Made by a program: the position numbers and the translations under genes
Source: Bacteroidaceae bacterium
Lineage (GTDB): Bacteria > Bacteroidota > Bacteroidia > Bacteroidales > Bacteroidaceae
Length of the DNA stretch: 64,000 nt
Assembly: GCA_024401305.1 (NCBI GenBank)
Contig: JAKSLI010000006.1
Span: 1 to 64,000 of the forward strand
Reading direction: 5' to 3'
Shown here: positions 9,112 to 17,338 of the stretch, in pieces
Position numbering within the stretch: the stretch's first letter is position 1
Layout: each line of letters opens with the position of its first letter
Notes under the pieces: generated by a model
What the model was told of the DNA's origin: nothing
Seen by the model: the letters and a program-made list of their open reading frames with translations, nothing else
Database searches by the model: none

Positions 9112-10905
9112 ATGTCAGAAACAGTTATCAATAACGCTGAAGAAAAGAAATCAATGAGTTTCGTGGAAGAGCAAGTCGTGGCAGATCTTGCTGCAGGAAA
9201 GAACGGCAATCGCCTACAAACTCGCTTCCCACCAGAGCCAAACGGCTATCTTCACATCGGTCATGCCAAAGCCATTGCTATCGACTTCGGTCTTGCACAG
9301 AAGTATGGCGGTGTCTGCAACTTGCGCATGGACGACACTAACCCACAGAAGGAGGACATCGAATATGTTAACGCCATCAAGCGTGACATTGAATGGCTTG
9401 GCTTCAAGTGGGGCAACATTTACTATGCTTCTGACTATTTCCAACAGCTTTGGGACCTTGCTGTTGCTCTCATCAAGCAGGGCAAGGCATACGTTGACGA
9501 GCAGACAGCAGAACAGATTGCTGCTCAGAAAGGTACGCCAACAACTCCTGGCACAGAGTCTCCTTACCGCAACCGTCCTGTAGAAGAGTCACTTCGCCTC
9601 TTTGAAGAGATGAACTCTGGCAACATGGAGCCAGGAAAGATGGTTCTTCGTGCCAAGATAGACATGGCTTCCGACAATATGCACTTCCGCGATCCTATCA
9701 TGTATCGCGTGCTCAACATGCCTCACTGGCGTACTGGCAACAAGTGGAATGCTTATCCAATGTACGACTATACTCACGGTCAGTGCGACTATTGGGAAGG
9801 CGTTACTCACTCTTGGTGTACACTTGAGTTCGTTAGCCACCGTCCTCTCTATGATCTCTTCGTGGATTGGGCAAAGCAAGTTGGCGGCGACGACCAGCCA
9901 TTGGATGACAATCGCCCACGCCAGACTGAGTTCAACAAGCTCAACCTCACTCACATCCTTCTCTCAAAGCGTAACCTTCTCATCCTTGTTAAGGAAGGTG
10001 TCGTAAACGGTTGGGACGATCCTCGTATGCCTACTATCAGCGGTTTCCGCCGTCGCGGTTACTCTCCAGAAGGAATCCTTAGCTTCATCGATAAGATTGG
10101 CTACACTAAGTTCGACGCTCTCAACCAGATGTCTCTCTTCGAGGCTGCCGTTCGCGACGATCTTAACAAGCGTGCTGACCGCGTGAGCGCTGTTTGCGAC
10201 CCTATAAAGCTCGTGCTCACTAACGTTCCAGAAGATACAGTTGAAGTTTACCAGGCTATCAACAATCCTGAGCTCAAGGATGCTGAGGGCAATGTCATCA
10301 CAGAAGGCAACACTCACGAGATTGAGTTCAGCCGCGAACTTTGGATTGAGCGCGACGATTTCATGGAAGACGCTCCTAAGAAGTTCTTCCGTCTCGGTCC
10401 TGGTAAGCAGGTGCGCTTGAAGAACTCATACATCATCCAATGTCCAGAGAACGTGGAAGATTGCTGCAAGAAGGATGCTGACGGCAATATTGTTGAGGTT
10501 TATGCTGAGGTTATCCCAGAGACAAAGACTGGCGAAGCAAACTGCAACATGAAGATCAAGGGTAAGACAATCCACTGGGTTTCTTGCAAGCATTGTCTTG
10601 AGGCAGAAGTTCGCAACTACGACCGTCTTTGGATGGTAGAGAACCCACGCGATGAGGTTGCTGCATACTCTAAGGAGCATGGCAAGGACCGCATTGATGT
10701 TGAGGATATGCGCCCATTCATCAATCCTAACAGCCTTGAAATCAAGAAGGCGTATGTTGAGAAGTGGCTCGCAACACGCAAACCTCTCGACTATCTCCAG
10801 TTCCAGCGTATCGGTTATTACACCGTTGATCAGGACTCAACTCCAGAGAAGCTTATCTTCAACCGTACCGTAGGACTCAAGGATTCTTGGAAACCAAAGA
10901 ATTAA
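9112..10905 (+). CDS. glnS: Glutaminyl-tRNA synthetase
   Basis: 597 residues, class I synthetase charging tRNA-Gln directly. The HIGH motif is at residues 48-51 (PPEPNGYLHIGH). The KMSKS-like loop is LLSKRNL around K286. GlnRS-specific segments such as 'DDTNPQKEDIEYV' and 'GFRRRGYSPEGI' are present, followed by the beta-barrel anticodon domain. Codon use is biased toward highly expressed codons. A C-rich repeat starts at the stop codon. Confidence 0.98.
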   Translation: MSETVINNAEEKKSMSFVEEQVVADLAAGKNGNRLQTRFPPEPNGYLHIGHAKAIAIDFGLAQKYGGVCNLRMDDTNPQKEDIEYVNAIKRDIEWLGFKWGNIYYASDYFQQLWDLAVALIKQGKAYVDEQTAEQIAAQKGTPTTPGTESPYRNRPVEESLRLFEEMNSGNMEPGKMVLRAKIDMASDNMHFRDPIMYRVLNMPHWRTGNKWNAYPMYDYTHGQCDYWEGVTHSWCTLEFVSHRPLYDLFVDWAKQVGGDDQPLDDNRPRQTEFNKLNLTHILLSKRNLLILVKEGVVNGWDDPRMPTISGFRRRGYSPEGILSFIDKIGYTKFDALNQMSLFEAAVRDDLNKRADRVSAVCDPIKLVLTNVPEDTVEVYQAINNPELKDAEGNVITEGNTHEIEFSRELWIERDDFMEDAPKKFFRLGPGKQVRLKNSYIIQCPENVEDCCKKDADGNIVEVYAEVIPETKTGEANCNMKIKGKTIHWVSCKHCLEAEVRNYDRLWMVENPRDEVAAYSKEHGKDRIDVEDMRPFINPNSLEIKKAYVEKWLATRKPLDYLQFQRIGYYTVDQDSTPEKLIFNRTVGLKDSWKPKN

Positions 10906-10958
10906 AAAAAGCCTCTCCCCCCTTACCCCCTCCCCGATTATGGGAGGGGGAGTAATTA
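10903..10958 (+). repeat. C-rich palindromic repeat S3
   Basis: Same sequence and orientation as S1, again fused to the stop codon of a highly expressed gene (glnS). Confidence 0.85.
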
Positions 10959-11049
10959 CATAAAGTGGATGAGGCAATATGTATCTTACGTAGAAGTGAG
11001 AGACATAAATAATCATAATATAAAAGAAAAAAACTCTTCCTGCAAATCA

Positions 11050-11097
11050 TATTCCTCCCCCTCCCCATAATCGGGGAGGGGGCTGGGGGGAGAGGCC
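11050..11097 (-). repeat. C-rich palindromic repeat S4
   Basis: Inverted relative to S3. The 91 bp between S3 and S4 hold no gene, so the pair looks like an empty or deleted version of the S1-DUF559-S2 arrangement. Confidence 0.85.
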
Positions 11098-11104
11098 ACT
11101 AACA

Positions 11105-11749
11105 ATGCACGAACTCGCAACCTGGATTTTCGACAACCTCAACTATTGGACAGTGACTCTCGGTATGGCACTTGAGAGTTCTGTCATTCCGTTCCCTTCG
11201 GAATTAGTTGTTACTCCTGCCGCATATCACGCTGCTTCTGGCCAGCTTAATGTATTCCTCGTCGTTCTCTTCGCAACACTTGGTGCTGACATCGGTGCCA
11301 TCATCAACTATGTAGCAAGCTATTACCTCGGCCGCCCTATCGTTTACGCTTTCGCAAACAGCAAGTTCGGTCACGCCTGCATGCTCAACGAAGAGAAAGT
11401 GAAGAAGAGCGAAGACTATTTCAACGAACATGGCGTACTCGCTACACTCACAGGCCGCCTCGTTCCAGTTATCCGTCAGCTTATCTCTGTGCCAGCAGGA
11501 CTTTCAAAGATGAATTTCTTTGTGTTCCTCGGTTACACAACTCTCGGTGCTGGCATCTGGAACTGCGTCCTCGCTGCCCTTGGTTGGTGGATGCATTCGT
11601 TCATCCCAGAAGACCAACTCGTAGAAGCTATCGGCAAGTATGACCACCAGCTCAAGATTGCCATCGTTGGCATCATCGCTCTCGTTGCGCTCTATTTCAT
11701 CGCAAAGAAGTTCGTCTTCAAGAAGAAAGACAACTCCAACAATAAATAA
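11105..11749 (+). CDS. DedA-family (VTT domain) inner-membrane protein
   Basis: 214 residues with about five hydrophobic segments. Family features: 'ESSVIPFPSELVVTPAAYHA', a 'GADIGAIINYVASYYLGR' stretch and 'LTGRLVPVIRQLISVPAGLSKMNFFVF'. DedA proteins are thought to act as lipid-carrier or phospholipid flippases using ion gradients. The exact substrate cannot be read from sequence. The C-terminus is Lys-rich (KKFVFKKKDNSNNK). Confidence 0.92.
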   Translation: MHELATWIFDNLNYWTVTLGMALESSVIPFPSELVVTPAAYHAASGQLNVFLVVLFATLGADIGAIINYVASYYLGRPIVYAFANSKFGHACMLNEEKVKKSEDYFNEHGVLATLTGRLVPVIRQLISVPAGLSKMNFFVFLGYTTLGAGIWNCVLAALGWWMHSFIPEDQLVEAIGKYDHQLKIAIVGIIALVALYFIAKKFVFKKKDNSNNK

Positions 11750-11797
11750 TAAAAAAGGTTGCTGATTTGCCTTCTCGGGCATTTCCGCAACCTTTTT
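11750..11797 (+). terminator. Rho-independent terminator after the DedA gene
   Basis: AAAAAAGGTTGC ... GCAACCTTTTT forms a stem ending in a T-run, right after the DedA stop. Nearly symmetric, so it may act on both strands. Confidence 0.75.
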
Positions 11798-11808
11798 CGC
11801 CTCAAACA

Positions 11809-11837
11809 GCCCCTGTTCTCGAAGCGTCCGCTTCGAG
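11809..11837 (+). repeat. GAAGCG palindromic repeat, copy 1
   Basis: GCCCCTGTTCTCGAAGCG followed by TCCGCTTCGAG. The palindrome is TCGAAGCG-TCC-GCTTCGA. Other copies: 14171-14199 (inside the GH51 gene), 61992-62019, 62035-62062. Confidence 0.8.
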
Positions 11838-11863
11838 CCATATACAAAACCTAACCAAAACCA

Positions 11864-14548
11864 ATGAAAACATTAAGGAATATAACCCTCTCTCTTCTCC
11901 TTTCGTCGGCACTCTCTGCCAATGCAGCACGCCCGGATTCCGTCAGCGTGTTCCTTTATAATCACGGAGATCCAAAGGAAGGTCTAAAGATAGCCTATAG
12001 CATCGACGACCGCACTTGGACAAAACTCTGCGACGACTATTCGTATGTAAAGTCTGATTACGGCTCATGGGGAGGCGACAAGCGCATGCTCTCCACGCCT
12101 TCCTCTATATATAATAATGGAAAGTGGTACACGGTTTGGCAAGTTGACGAGAACGAAAACCAATTTGCCACAACACATTCCAAGGACCTCTTCGTTTGGA
12201 AACCACAGGATTATCCTTACGCAAAAGGCGTAAGCTCCGTCCATAACCCAACCCTCGCTTTTGAGTCATCCCCCCGTTCGGGGGGAACGAGGGGGGCCTT
12301 CGTCGTTCGTTTCACTACCAAGGAAGGCAAATTCTTCAGCATGACAAGTGCCGATTTCGGCACTTGGACCTCGCCAAAAGCCATCTCCGAAAGCGAATAC
12401 AAGAGCAGCCTCAAGGCTCAGACCCTCACAATCTCTGGCAAGCAGATTACCGGCGAGACTCATCGCATGGCAACTTCCGACCTCAACATCCTCCGCGCTC
12501 TCACCAACGACGCCATCGTTCGTAATAACAACAATAACGAACGCGCTGCCCAAGACCCAGAGCGCTTCCGTGGAATGACTGCCCTCAAAGCCTCCCTCAC
12601 ACTAAAGCCAAACGAAACAAAGCCGATTTCGTCAAAGCTTATGGGCATCTTCTTTGAGGACATCAACTACGGTGCCGACGGAGGTCTCTATGCAGAACTT
12701 ATCCAAAACCGCGACTTCGAATACTCAAAGGAAGACAACGGCAGATGGAATGCCATGACTTCATGGAAAGTTTCCGGCAATGGTTTGAAGGCAACAATCT
12801 CGGAAGAGAACCCAATCCACGAGAACAACCCTCACTATGCCATCCTTGAAATTTCCTCTTCCCTCCCTCACAGGGAGGGCCAGGGTGGGTCTTTCCAGAA
12901 CGAAGGCTGGGACGGCATCGCAGTAAAGAAGGGTGAAAAGTACGATATCTCACTCTTTACCAAAATCATTAGCGGAAAGAACGCAATCAAGGTTAAGCTC
13001 ATTGCCGACGGAAAGACCATCGCAGAAACGTCTTTCTCTGTTGCAAGCAAGGACTGGAAGCAGCAGAAGGCTGTACTAAAGGCAAACGAAACAGCTGCTA
13101 ATTGCGTGCTATCCATTGAACCTCAGCAAGTTGGTTCTTTCGCAATCGACTTTGTAAGCCTTTTCCCTCAGAAGACTTTCAAGAATCGCAAGAACGGTCT
13201 TCGTGCTGATCTCGCGCAGACTCTTGCTGATATGAAGCCTCGTTTCGTTCGTTTCCCTGGCGGTTGTCTAAGCCATGGCAACGGTATTGACAACATGTAC
13301 CACTGGAATGAGACCATCGGCGAACTCTGGGAGCGCAAGCCTCAGTTCAATATATGGAACTATCACCAGACAAAAGGTCTCGGTTTCTTTGAGTACTTCC
13401 AGTTCTGCGAAGACATTGGCGCAGAGCCACTGCCTGTACTTCCTGCCGGCGTTCCTTGCCAAAACTCATCTCGTGGCGGCAAAGGTCAGCAGGGCGGTAT
13501 TCCAATGGAACAAATGGAAGACTACACACAGGAACTTCTCAATCTCATAGAGTGGGCTAATGGCGATCCGAAGACGTCAAAATGGGCTGCGATGCGTGCT
13601 AAGGCAGGTCATCCCAAGCCATTCAACCTGAAGATGATTGGCGTTGGAAACGAGGACATCATTGGCGATGTTTTCACAGAACGCTTCAACTTCATCAACC
13701 GTCGCATAAAGGCTAAATATCCTGATATTGAGGTTGTTGGCACCGTAGGACCTTTCAATGAAGGCGCAGACTACGAGGCTGGTTGGGAACTTGCACGCAA
13801 GGAAAACATCGACATCGTTGACGAGCACTACTATGTTCAGCCGGGATGGTTCCTCCACAACCGCGACTTCTACGACAAGTACGACCGCAACGGCACAAAG
13901 GTTTATCTCGGCGAGTGGGCTTCATGGGGCAGAACACTCGAGAACGCCCTCGGCGAGGCACTTCATCTCACATCCGTTGAGCGCAACGCAGACGTTGTCG
14001 TAATGGCTTCTTACGCACCACTTTTCGGTCGCAACGGTCACACACAGTGGAATCCGGATCTCATCTATTTCGACAACACTTCCATTCAGCCAACCGTAAA
14101 CTACTACGTCCAGAAGCTCTACGGCAACAACTCCGGCGACGAATACATCTACTCCGATCTCAACCTCGAAGCCCCTGTGTCTGAAGCGTCAGCTTCAAGA
14201 CCAACATCCGTCCAAATGGCAGCAGCCGAGAAGCGCGTGGCACATTCCGTTGTCCGCGACTCAAAGACTGGCGACATCATCATAAAACTCGTAAACTGCA
14301 CAAACCTTCCTGTCTCTGTAGATGTTAATCTCGCACATATATGTTCCCACCCATTTGAGGGCTCTTCCCTCTCCCCTGTGGGGGAGTCGGAGGGGGTCTC
14401 TGCTACCGTCACATACCTTTCTGGCAACGCTCCTAACGAAACAAACATCAACGGCAGTCTGATGCCAATAGAAAAGAAGGTAGAACTGGGCAATACTTTT
14501 ACTCAGGCAATGCCTGCCTACAGCTTTGTCATCATTCGTTTACATTGA
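11864..14548 (+). CDS. Secreted alpha-L-arabinofuranosidase (GH51) with N-terminal propeller-like domain
   Basis: 894 residues with a signal peptide (about 1-21, cleavage near ANA-AR). Residues about 25-215 resemble a partial GH43-like propeller ('YSIDDRTWTKL', 'FATTHSKDLFVWKPQDYP'). Then come a beta-sandwich/CBM-like region and the GH51 TIM barrel from about 420. The acid/base Glu is E597 in GVGNED and the nucleophile E684 in YLGEWAS. It removes arabinose side chains from arabinan or arabinoxylan. Four stretches look like in-frame palindromic insertions: residues about 135-145, 333-344, 770-779 and 835-846 (see findings). The GH43 gene follows 21 bp later. Confidence 0.93.
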   Translation: MKTLRNITLSLLLSSALSANAARPDSVSVFLYNHGDPKEGLKIAYSIDDRTWTKLCDDYSYVKSDYGSWGGDKRMLSTPSSIYNNGKWYTVWQVDENENQFATTHSKDLFVWKPQDYPYAKGVSSVHNPTLAFESSPRSGGTRGAFVVRFTTKEGKFFSMTSADFGTWTSPKAISESEYKSSLKAQTLTISGKQITGETHRMATSDLNILRALTNDAIVRNNNNNERAAQDPERFRGMTALKASLTLKPNETKPISSKLMGIFFEDINYGADGGLYAELIQNRDFEYSKEDNGRWNAMTSWKVSGNGLKATISEENPIHENNPHYAILEISSSLPHREGQGGSFQNEGWDGIAVKKGEKYDISLFTKIISGKNAIKVKLIADGKTIAETSFSVASKDWKQQKAVLKANETAANCVLSIEPQQVGSFAIDFVSLFPQKTFKNRKNGLRADLAQTLADMKPRFVRFPGGCLSHGNGIDNMYHWNETIGELWERKPQFNIWNYHQTKGLGFFEYFQFCEDIGAEPLPVLPAGVPCQNSSRGGKGQQGGIPMEQMEDYTQELLNLIEWANGDPKTSKWAAMRAKAGHPKPFNLKMIGVGNEDIIGDVFTERFNFINRRIKAKYPDIEVVGTVGPFNEGADYEAGWELARKENIDIVDEHYYVQPGWFLHNRDFYDKYDRNGTKVYLGEWASWGRTLENALGEALHLTSVERNADVVVMASYAPLFGRNGHTQWNPDLIYFDNTSIQPTVNYYVQKLYGNNSGDEYIYSDLNLEAPVSEASASRPTSVQMAAAEKRVAHSVVRDSKTGDIIIKLVNCTNLPVSVDVNLAHICSHPFEGSSLSPVGESEGVSATVTYLSGNAPNETNINGSLMPIEKKVELGNTFTQAMPAYSFVIIRLH
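12267..12297. repeat. In-frame C/G palindrome inside the GH51 gene (insert 1)
   Basis: TCCCCCCGTTCGGGGGGA hairpin encoding SPRSGGTRG between two propeller strands. No such residues are expected at this point in related enzymes. Confidence 0.6.
12862..12893. repeat. In-frame C/G palindrome inside the GH51 gene (insert 2)
   Basis: CCCTCCCTCACAGGGAGGG hairpin encoding SLPHREGQGG in the beta-sandwich region. Confidence 0.6.
14171..14199 (+). repeat. GAAGCG palindromic repeat, copy 2, inside the GH51 gene
   Basis: GCCCCTGTGTCTGAAGCG then TCAGCTTCAAG, the same 28-bp element as the intergenic copies, read in frame as APVSEASASR. Confidence 0.75.
14366..14400. repeat. In-frame C/G palindrome inside the GH51 gene (insert 3)
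   Basis: CCCTCTCCCCTGTGGGGGAG hairpin followed by TCGGAGGGGG, encoding SLSPVGESEGV in the C-terminal beta domain. Confidence 0.6.
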
Positions 14549-14569
14549 TAAAAACAATCTCTATCCAAT

Positions 14570-15568
14570 ATGAAAACCCTCCTTCTCTCCGCAGCAATGC
14601 TGCTGATTGCAGTCTCCGCTTTCGCCCAACCTCATGGCAATCGCCCTCGTACTGGTATCACGAATCCTGGTGCTCACGACCCAGTGATGATAAAGGTAGA
14701 TGGAGTTTACTACGTGTTCTCTACTGGTTGGAATGTAGGCGTGATGACTTCTACCGACCTCAAGACATGGGACATCCAGAATCCTGCTTTGGACAAGACT
14801 CCAGAATGGGCTATAAACTCAGTGCCTGGCTATCGCGGTCACACTTGGGCACCGGACATCGTTGAGCATAATGGCAAGTACCATCTCTTCTATTCATGCT
14901 CAAGCTTCGGCAAGAACTCATCGGCTATCGGTCATGCCGTTGCGGACAAGCTCTCTCAAGACAGCACGAAATGGCACGACACAGGCGCTGTCATTCGCAG
15001 TATTCCTGGCGAAACAGACTGGAATGCCATCGACCCAGCAGTAAATTTCGACGAGAAAGGCAATGCTTGGATGACATGGGGCTCTTTCTGGGGCGGCATC
15101 CAGCTCGTACAACTCAACAAGGACCTCACTGCCCCACTCCACGGAGCTCAGCAAAAAACCATAGCTAAGCGTCGCCAGAAGGCTGACCTTGCAGAGAGTG
15201 ACACAAGCAGCACTCACGCTATTGAGGCACCTTTCATCTTCAAGCACGGAGGTTGGTACTACCTTTTCGTCTCTTGGGACTTCTGTTGCCGTGGCGACAA
15301 GAGCACATATCGCGTCGTTTGCGGCCGTTCGCGCACCATCGATGGCGACTACAAGGACCGTGATGGCCGCAGAATGATTGACGGTGGCGGCACTCCAGTA
15401 TGCTTCCGTAGCGACCGTTATGTGGCTTCAGGTCACAACTCAGCCTATACTTTCGACGGCAAGGACTACTTCCTCTGCCACGGTTATCTCCACAACGACC
15501 GCGCCTCAGAACTCGTTGTCCGCGAGATGAAGTGGGACAAAGACGGTTGGCCAATAGTGGAACTATAA
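14570..15568 (+). CDS. Secreted GH43 endo-alpha-1,5-arabinanase-like glycoside hydrolase
   Basis: 332 residues with a signal peptide (cleavage near AFA-QP). Five-bladed propeller enzyme. The three catalytic acids fit D37 (GAHDPVM), D155 (WNAIDPAV) and E219 (HAIEAPFIF). 'SSFGKNSSAIGHAV' and 'AWMTWGSFWGGI' are typical of the arabinanase branch, where 'G(S)(F/Y)WGGI' is conserved. It would cut the arabinan backbone after the GH51 enzyme removes branches. It is 21 bp downstream of the GH51 gene, so one transcript is likely. Confidence 0.92.
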   Translation: MKTLLLSAAMLLIAVSAFAQPHGNRPRTGITNPGAHDPVMIKVDGVYYVFSTGWNVGVMTSTDLKTWDIQNPALDKTPEWAINSVPGYRGHTWAPDIVEHNGKYHLFYSCSSFGKNSSAIGHAVADKLSQDSTKWHDTGAVIRSIPGETDWNAIDPAVNFDEKGNAWMTWGSFWGGIQLVQLNKDLTAPLHGAQQKTIAKRRQKADLAESDTSSTHAIEAPFIFKHGGWYYLFVSWDFCCRGDKSTYRVVCGRSRTIDGDYKDRDGRRMIDGGGTPVCFRSDRYVASGHNSAYTFDGKDYFLCHGYLHNDRASELVVREMKWDKDGWPIVEL

Positions 15569-15606
15569 GGCTAAGACTAAACACTCACTCTCTTGAACAA
15601 GTGAAC

Positions 15607-15640
15607 TGACACACAATTTGAAATTGAAATTGTAATAAGG
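15607..15640 (+). repeat. ACAATTT palindromic repeat, copy 1
   Basis: CACACAATTTGAAATTGAAA followed by TTGTAATAAGG; arms ACAATTT / AAATTGT around a GAAATTG core. Further copies: 18199-18231, 19628-19658, 23456-23482. Two of them flank the RAYT gene. Confidence 0.85.
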
Positions 15641-15670
15641 GGTTTCCGAAATGGTAACCCCTTTTCTTTT
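15637..15670 (+). terminator. Terminator after the GH51-GH43 operon
   Basis: AAGGGGTTTCC-gaaat-GGTAACCCC followed by TTTTCTTTT, about 70 bp after the GH43 stop. Confidence 0.75.
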
Positions 15671-15686
15671 GCTCACAAACACAAAA

Positions 15687-15772
15687 TGCGTAAAAATGAC
15701 GCATTATATCAAGAAAAGATTGTATTTGCGTCATTTTTACGCTAAAATATTTTGTTATGTCATTTTGACGCA
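15687..15772. promoter_or_regulatory. Three operator-like palindromes upstream of the Nudix regulator
   Basis: Site A 15687-15703 (TGCGTAAAAATGACGCA), site B 15727-15742 (TGCGTCATTTTTACGC, the reverse complement of A) and site C 15758-15772 (TGTCATTTTGACGCA). All share a TGnGTnA...TnACGCA-type palindrome. Site C lies between the -33 and -7 boxes, the expected position for repression by the adjacent regulator. No copy was seen upstream of the GH51 gene. Confidence 0.7.
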
Positions 15773-15781
15773 CTAACTTTG
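15751..15781 (+). promoter_or_regulatory. Promoter of the Nudix-VWA operon
   Basis: TTTG at 15751-15754 and TAACTTTG at 15774-15781 are 19 nt apart, an excellent match to the Bacteroidota consensus. It rules out the longer reading frame that starts at 15752 and supports the ATG at 15812. Confidence 0.8.
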
Positions 15782-15811
15782 CATCCAGAAAAGAACAAAA
15801 TATACACAAAG

Positions 15812-16543
15812 ATGTCTGAAATGTATTCATACAAGTACCCCCATCCAGCGGTGACGACCGACTGCGTAATCTTCGGATTCGATGGAAGTACAATCAACAT
15901 CCTGCTCGTGGAACGTGGCATAGAACCTTACAAAGGATCGTGGGCGCTGCCTGGCGGTTTTCTGAAAATGGACGAAACCGTAGAGGAAGGTGCGCTGCGA
16001 GAACTGCGTGAGGAGACTGGCGTAAGCAAGGTCTATCTGGAACAGTTTCATGTGTTCAGCGATGTAAAGCGCGATCCGCGCGAGCGTGTCTTGACCGTAG
16101 CCTTCCTCGCCTTGGTGAGAAAGAGCGACTATCTCGTCATTGCCGGCGACGATGCTGCCAATGCTCAATGGTTTGAGTGGGACGAACTGCCACCACTTGC
16201 CTTCGACCATTCGGATATCATCAAGTTGGCAAAGAAGAGTCTTCAGCAGAAACTCCGCATCCAGCCCATTGCCTTCAAGCTGCTTAACAATGTGTTCAGG
16301 ATGAGCGAGTTGCAGCGAATCTATGAGATTATCCACGAGACTACATACGACCGCCGCAACTTTGCCCGGAAGATGGTAGCATCGGGATTTGTCAATGAGG
16401 AGACTGTAGATAATGCGATGTGTTTCTCAGCAGCAGAAAAGCCTATACGAGGTAGGGCGGCAACACTATTCTCGTTTGACGAGGAGAAGTTCGAAAAGAC
16501 ACTTTCGTCGCAGGAGTGGCGAAAATTCCCGTTTGACTTCTAA
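15812..16543 (+). CDS. Nudix-domain transcriptional regulator (NrtR/AraR type)
   Basis: 243 residues. An N-terminal Nudix domain with the box [24 protein letters not shown] is followed by a winged-helix C-terminal domain ('[13 protein letters not shown]', '[15 protein letters not shown]'). This architecture is that of NrtR-family repressors, which sense ADP-ribose or NAD-related ligands; a Bacteroides member (AraR) controls arabinose use. The start was chosen because the promoter -7 box lies at 15774-15781. Three palindromes upstream suggest autoregulation. A VWA gene follows 15 bp later. The neighbourhood offers two readings: arabinose control (GH51/GH43 upstream) or ADP-ribose sensing (ADP-ribosylglycohydrolase downstream). 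Confidence 0.88.
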   Translation: MSEMYSYKYPHPAVTTDCVIFGFDGSTINILLVERGIEPYKGSWALPGGFLKMDETVEEGALRELREETGVSKVYLEQFHVFSDVKRDPRERVLTVAFLALVRKSDYLVIAGDDAANAQWFEWDELPPLAFDHSDIIKLAKKSLQQKLRIQPIAFKLLNNVFRMSELQRIYEIIHETTYDRRNFARKMVASGFVNEETVDNAMCFSAAEKPIRGRAATLFSFDEEKFEKTLSSQEWRKFPFDF

Positions 16544-16558
16544 AAACAACAAAAAACT

Positions 16559-17272
16559 ATGGAAACTAAGAAAAACCAGATTTACAATCTTATTATTCTC
16601 GACGAAAGCGGTTCTATGGGCTGCGTGACTAACCAGACTATCTCAGGATGCAACGAAACACTCAACACAATCCGTTCTGCACAGCAGAAATATGCTGACA
16701 CTCAGGAGCACTTTGTAAGCATCTATGCTTTCCAAAGCGACGGTCGTCCTTCTCGCTATATCTTCAAGAATGTGCCTGTTGACGAAGTGAAGAACATCAC
16801 CGGCAAGGACTATGAGCCATGGGGATGCACTCCGCTGAACGATGCTGTGGGCATGACTCTCGCCGATCTGAAGGCTACAACGAAGTCCAAGGAGAACGCT
16901 ATCGGCAGCGTAACAATCATCACTGACGGCTACGAGAATGCATCAAAGGAATATACCATTGACAAGGTTGCCCAGATGATTGCGCAGCTGAAGGAACTCG
17001 GTTGGTCGTTCAACTTCATTGGCGCAAACATAGATGTCATCCGCACTGCGTCAGCATACAATATCGACAACACCCTGGAGTTCCAGCAGGACGAGGAAGG
17101 CACTCGCCAGATGTTCCACAAGGAGAGATCATCTCGCATGAAGTACTATGGCAGGGTTCAGGCTTGCATGGCAGCACCAGATTGTGTGGAAGAAGAGTCT
17201 GCCCCATCACTTAAGGAAAGACTGATAGCGGCTGCCAAAGGCTACTTCGACGATGATAAGGAGGAGGATTAA
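16559..17272 (+). CDS. von Willebrand factor A domain protein
   Basis: 237 residues, no signal peptide, so cytoplasmic. A single VWA domain: MIDAS motif DESGSMG from D15, a conserved Thr in 'GCTPLNDAV' and Asp in 'TIITDGYENAS'. The C-terminus is acidic (DDDKEED). Such small VWA proteins often act as metal-dependent scaffolds; the partner is unknown. It follows the Nudix regulator by 15 bp, so it is probably under the same control. Confidence 0.88.
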   Translation: METKKNQIYNLIILDESGSMGCVTNQTISGCNETLNTIRSAQQKYADTQEHFVSIYAFQSDGRPSRYIFKNVPVDEVKNITGKDYEPWGCTPLNDAVGMTLADLKATTKSKENAIGSVTIITDGYENASKEYTIDKVAQMIAQLKELGWSFNFIGANIDVIRTASAYNIDNTLEFQQDEEGTRQMFHKERSSRMKYYGRVQACMAAPDCVEEESAPSLKERLIAAAKGYFDDDKEED

Positions 17273-17274
17273 GC

Positions 17275-17315
17275 GAATTTGCACAAAGGGGTCTGACCCT
17301 TTTGTGCAAATTGAG
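17275..17315 (+). repeat. 35-bp GGGTCTGACCC hairpin, left copy (A)
   Basis: TTTGCACAAAGGGG-tctga-CCCTTTTGTGCAAA is a long hairpin. Its exact reverse complement occurs at 19662-19698, on the far side of the RAYT gene. Confidence 0.85.
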
Positions 17316-17338
17316 ACCATTAAATAGTTTAAGATATT

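Noticed and set aside
11800-11863. Regulator operator upstream of the GH51 gene
   Set aside because: No TGCGT...ACGCA palindrome and no TAnnTTTG box could be found there; only the GAAGCG repeat is present.
15752-15811. Longer start for the Nudix regulator
   Set aside because: The extra 20 codons contain the promoter -7 box (15774-15781), so they cannot be in the mRNA from that promoter.
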